This document shows, piece after piece, positions 62,920-64,000 of a DNA stretch of 64,000 bases (positions are counted from its first letter, which is position 1; each line of letters starts with the position of its first letter). The notes beneath the pieces are model-generated. The model saw only the letters and a program-made list of their open reading frames with translations, made no database searches and had not been told where the DNA came from. The DNA lies in contig JAWPHD010010354.1 of assembly GCA_037043455.1 (NCBI GenBank), forward strand, positions 30,570 to 94,569, in the 5' to 3' direction. The DNA comes from Cyrtodaria siliqua (lineage: Eukaryota; Mollusca; Bivalvia; Adapedonta; Hiatellidae). The position numbers and the translations under genes are program-made.

Positions 62920-64000
62920 CTCTCCATCCTGTACCCCTCCAATGTCCCCATCACATGAAGACACCACCACGTCCTCCAGCAACATCAGAGTGCTGACATT
63001 TTCTAACTCAGGAATGGATAGTATGTCCACTTTCAATCCAGAATCCACTGAAAACCTTTTTAGTCGCAGCAAAAACTTCACATTTTTGTTAATCTCATTC
63101 TTGAAAGATTTATTTGTTGACAAATTCTGTTTCAGTTTATCAAAGCTTGCCTTGTCCATAAGTCTAATACAAACAGCTGAATCACCGGTATCAGAAAACT
63201 CGCTCAGACCGGACAGACTGCTGTCTTCAATCTCTTCTACAGCTGTAGCATACGAAGCAGTCGAGTCCGAACCGGTCGAGTTTATCCGGACAAGTTTCTC
63301 ATTTTGCTGAAGTCTTACTTCTGCTGATTCAGCACCATCATTTTTAAAATTGTCTGTATCTTCTGTCCTAGCAATTGCACCACCAAGAAACATCTCTGTA
63401 TTTTTAACACTGGCTTTATTAGCACCTTTTTCATCACCTACATCATCTCCAACATTTTTATCATCATCTAAACAACTTTCGGCTTTGTTGTTATTTGTTT
63501 CTTTGTCCTCATCTTTCTTCAATTCTTTACGATCTTCAGTGCTGCTATTAACAACAGAACTATCTAGATCCTCACTCGTGATGGATTTGTCTACAGTATT
63601 AATGGTTGCTTTGTCAGACCATGACTCATCGAGTAACTGCAACTGGGCAAAACTTTGAGACAGACCAGTTACCGGACTGACCACATCAACAATTCCTTCA
63701 ATCTTGCTTTTAGAACTAGGGTTCTCAGTTTTAGTCTTATCAGGTTTGATCACATCATCAAAACCTTTCTCAGACTGTCCAACACTTATCTCTCTTCCAG
63801 GACCTTTAACTGGAGTGGAAATGTCAGAGAAGTCCTCCATAGTTCCATGGATGCCATGTTTGTCCTTGAACTGTTTGACAAACATAAACCAGATTCTCTT
63901 CCTGAAGTATTCTTCTAGGGCGTCAAGACCTTCCATGGTGGCCAGATTAAGAAACGTGCCCAGGAAATCCCAGTACTCCATCCACGGAACCTGCATCTCA
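62920..64000 (-). CDS. ANKLE2-like gene, large internal exon (runs off right edge)
   Basis: The minus-strand frame is open from the right edge to donor GGAGAG|GTACGA at 62920/62919. It begins MQVPWMEYWDFLGTFLNLAT, MEGLDALEEYFRKR, close to the ANKLE2 segment with PW.EYW.FLG......EGL..LEEY that follows its ankyrin repeats. Then about 300 residues rich in Asp, Glu, Lys and Ser, probably disordered, with VSPVTGLSQSFAQLQLLDES and a C-terminal part (KFLLRLKRFSVDSGLKVDIL). The Met near the edge is unlikely to be the start, since the motif is internal in the family. ANKLE2 (LEM4) acts at the inner nuclear membrane and ER in reassembly of the nuclear envelope through BAF dephosphorylation. The call rests mainly on the first 35 residues. 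Confidence 0.6.

Noticed and set aside
63350..63658. Ser/Leu-rich plus-strand frames across 62942-63918
   Set aside because: Antisense shadows of the ANKLE2-like exon; Ser/Leu richness mirrors its acidic, Ser-rich coding.

Overview
The window looks like a stretch of a bivalve mollusc nuclear genome: AT-rich, intron-containing genes on both strands, and dense repeats. The bivalve call is an inference. It rests on several repeat families with cores of about 160 bp monomers, some ending in an ACGG-type microsatellite; this is the architecture described for 'pearl'/Helitron-like non-autonomous elements of oysters and clams. Nothing bacterial, no CRISPR array and no rRNA was seen.

Host genes are few. 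(1) An ankyrin-repeat gene of the ASB (ankyrin and SOCS box) type lies on the minus strand. Its four exons (32513-32691, 30502-30652, 29768-29902, 28641-28835) join in phase at GT-AG sites; the first exon(s) and the SOCS-box exon were not found. (2) A large internal exon of an ANKLE2-like gene runs off the right edge (62920-64000, minus). (3) A possible two-exon gene start lies at 40041-41246 (plus). Almost everything else derives from transposons.

Layout. 1-2075: broken hAT-like transposase-derived gene split by a repeat. 2966-3205: N-terminal exon of another transposase-derived gene. 4273-11426: a tandem array of four ~1.6-1.9 kb units, each with an OB-fold segment, running into a broken RPA1-like gene. 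12120-13790: PIF/Harbinger-like element with TTA target duplications. 13818-18712: pearl-like repeats. 20227-23900: a LINE fragment, three minisatellites and two inverted-repeat elements. 24671-27992: two more pearl-like elements. 28507-32691: the ASB-like gene. 34189-37946: a MULE-type transposon with a 9-bp target duplication, reiterated terminal repeats and a PHD + FLYWCH + transposase gene whose catalytic core is deleted. 39597-41246: LINE fragment, SINE and candidate gene start. 41966-45089: a 3.1 kb foldback structure with a nested element. 46440-52733: dispersed repeats, a small Polinton/adintovirus-like gene remnant and hairpins. 53541-62919: pearl-like repeats carrying a SINE, a LINE 3' end, an RNase H LINE, and Tc1/mariner-type elements.

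The transposons interact. Two SINE copies, a 383-bp retroposed fragment and a 5'-truncated LINE all end in the same 3' tail and have 12-13 bp target duplications, as expected if one LINE machinery moves them all. An empty site at 55.3 kb shows how one pearl-like element inserted at 50.8 kb. Four repeat families share a 5' end of ACAAGA followed at once by a short hairpin. All identifications come from reading the sequence; no database search was run.
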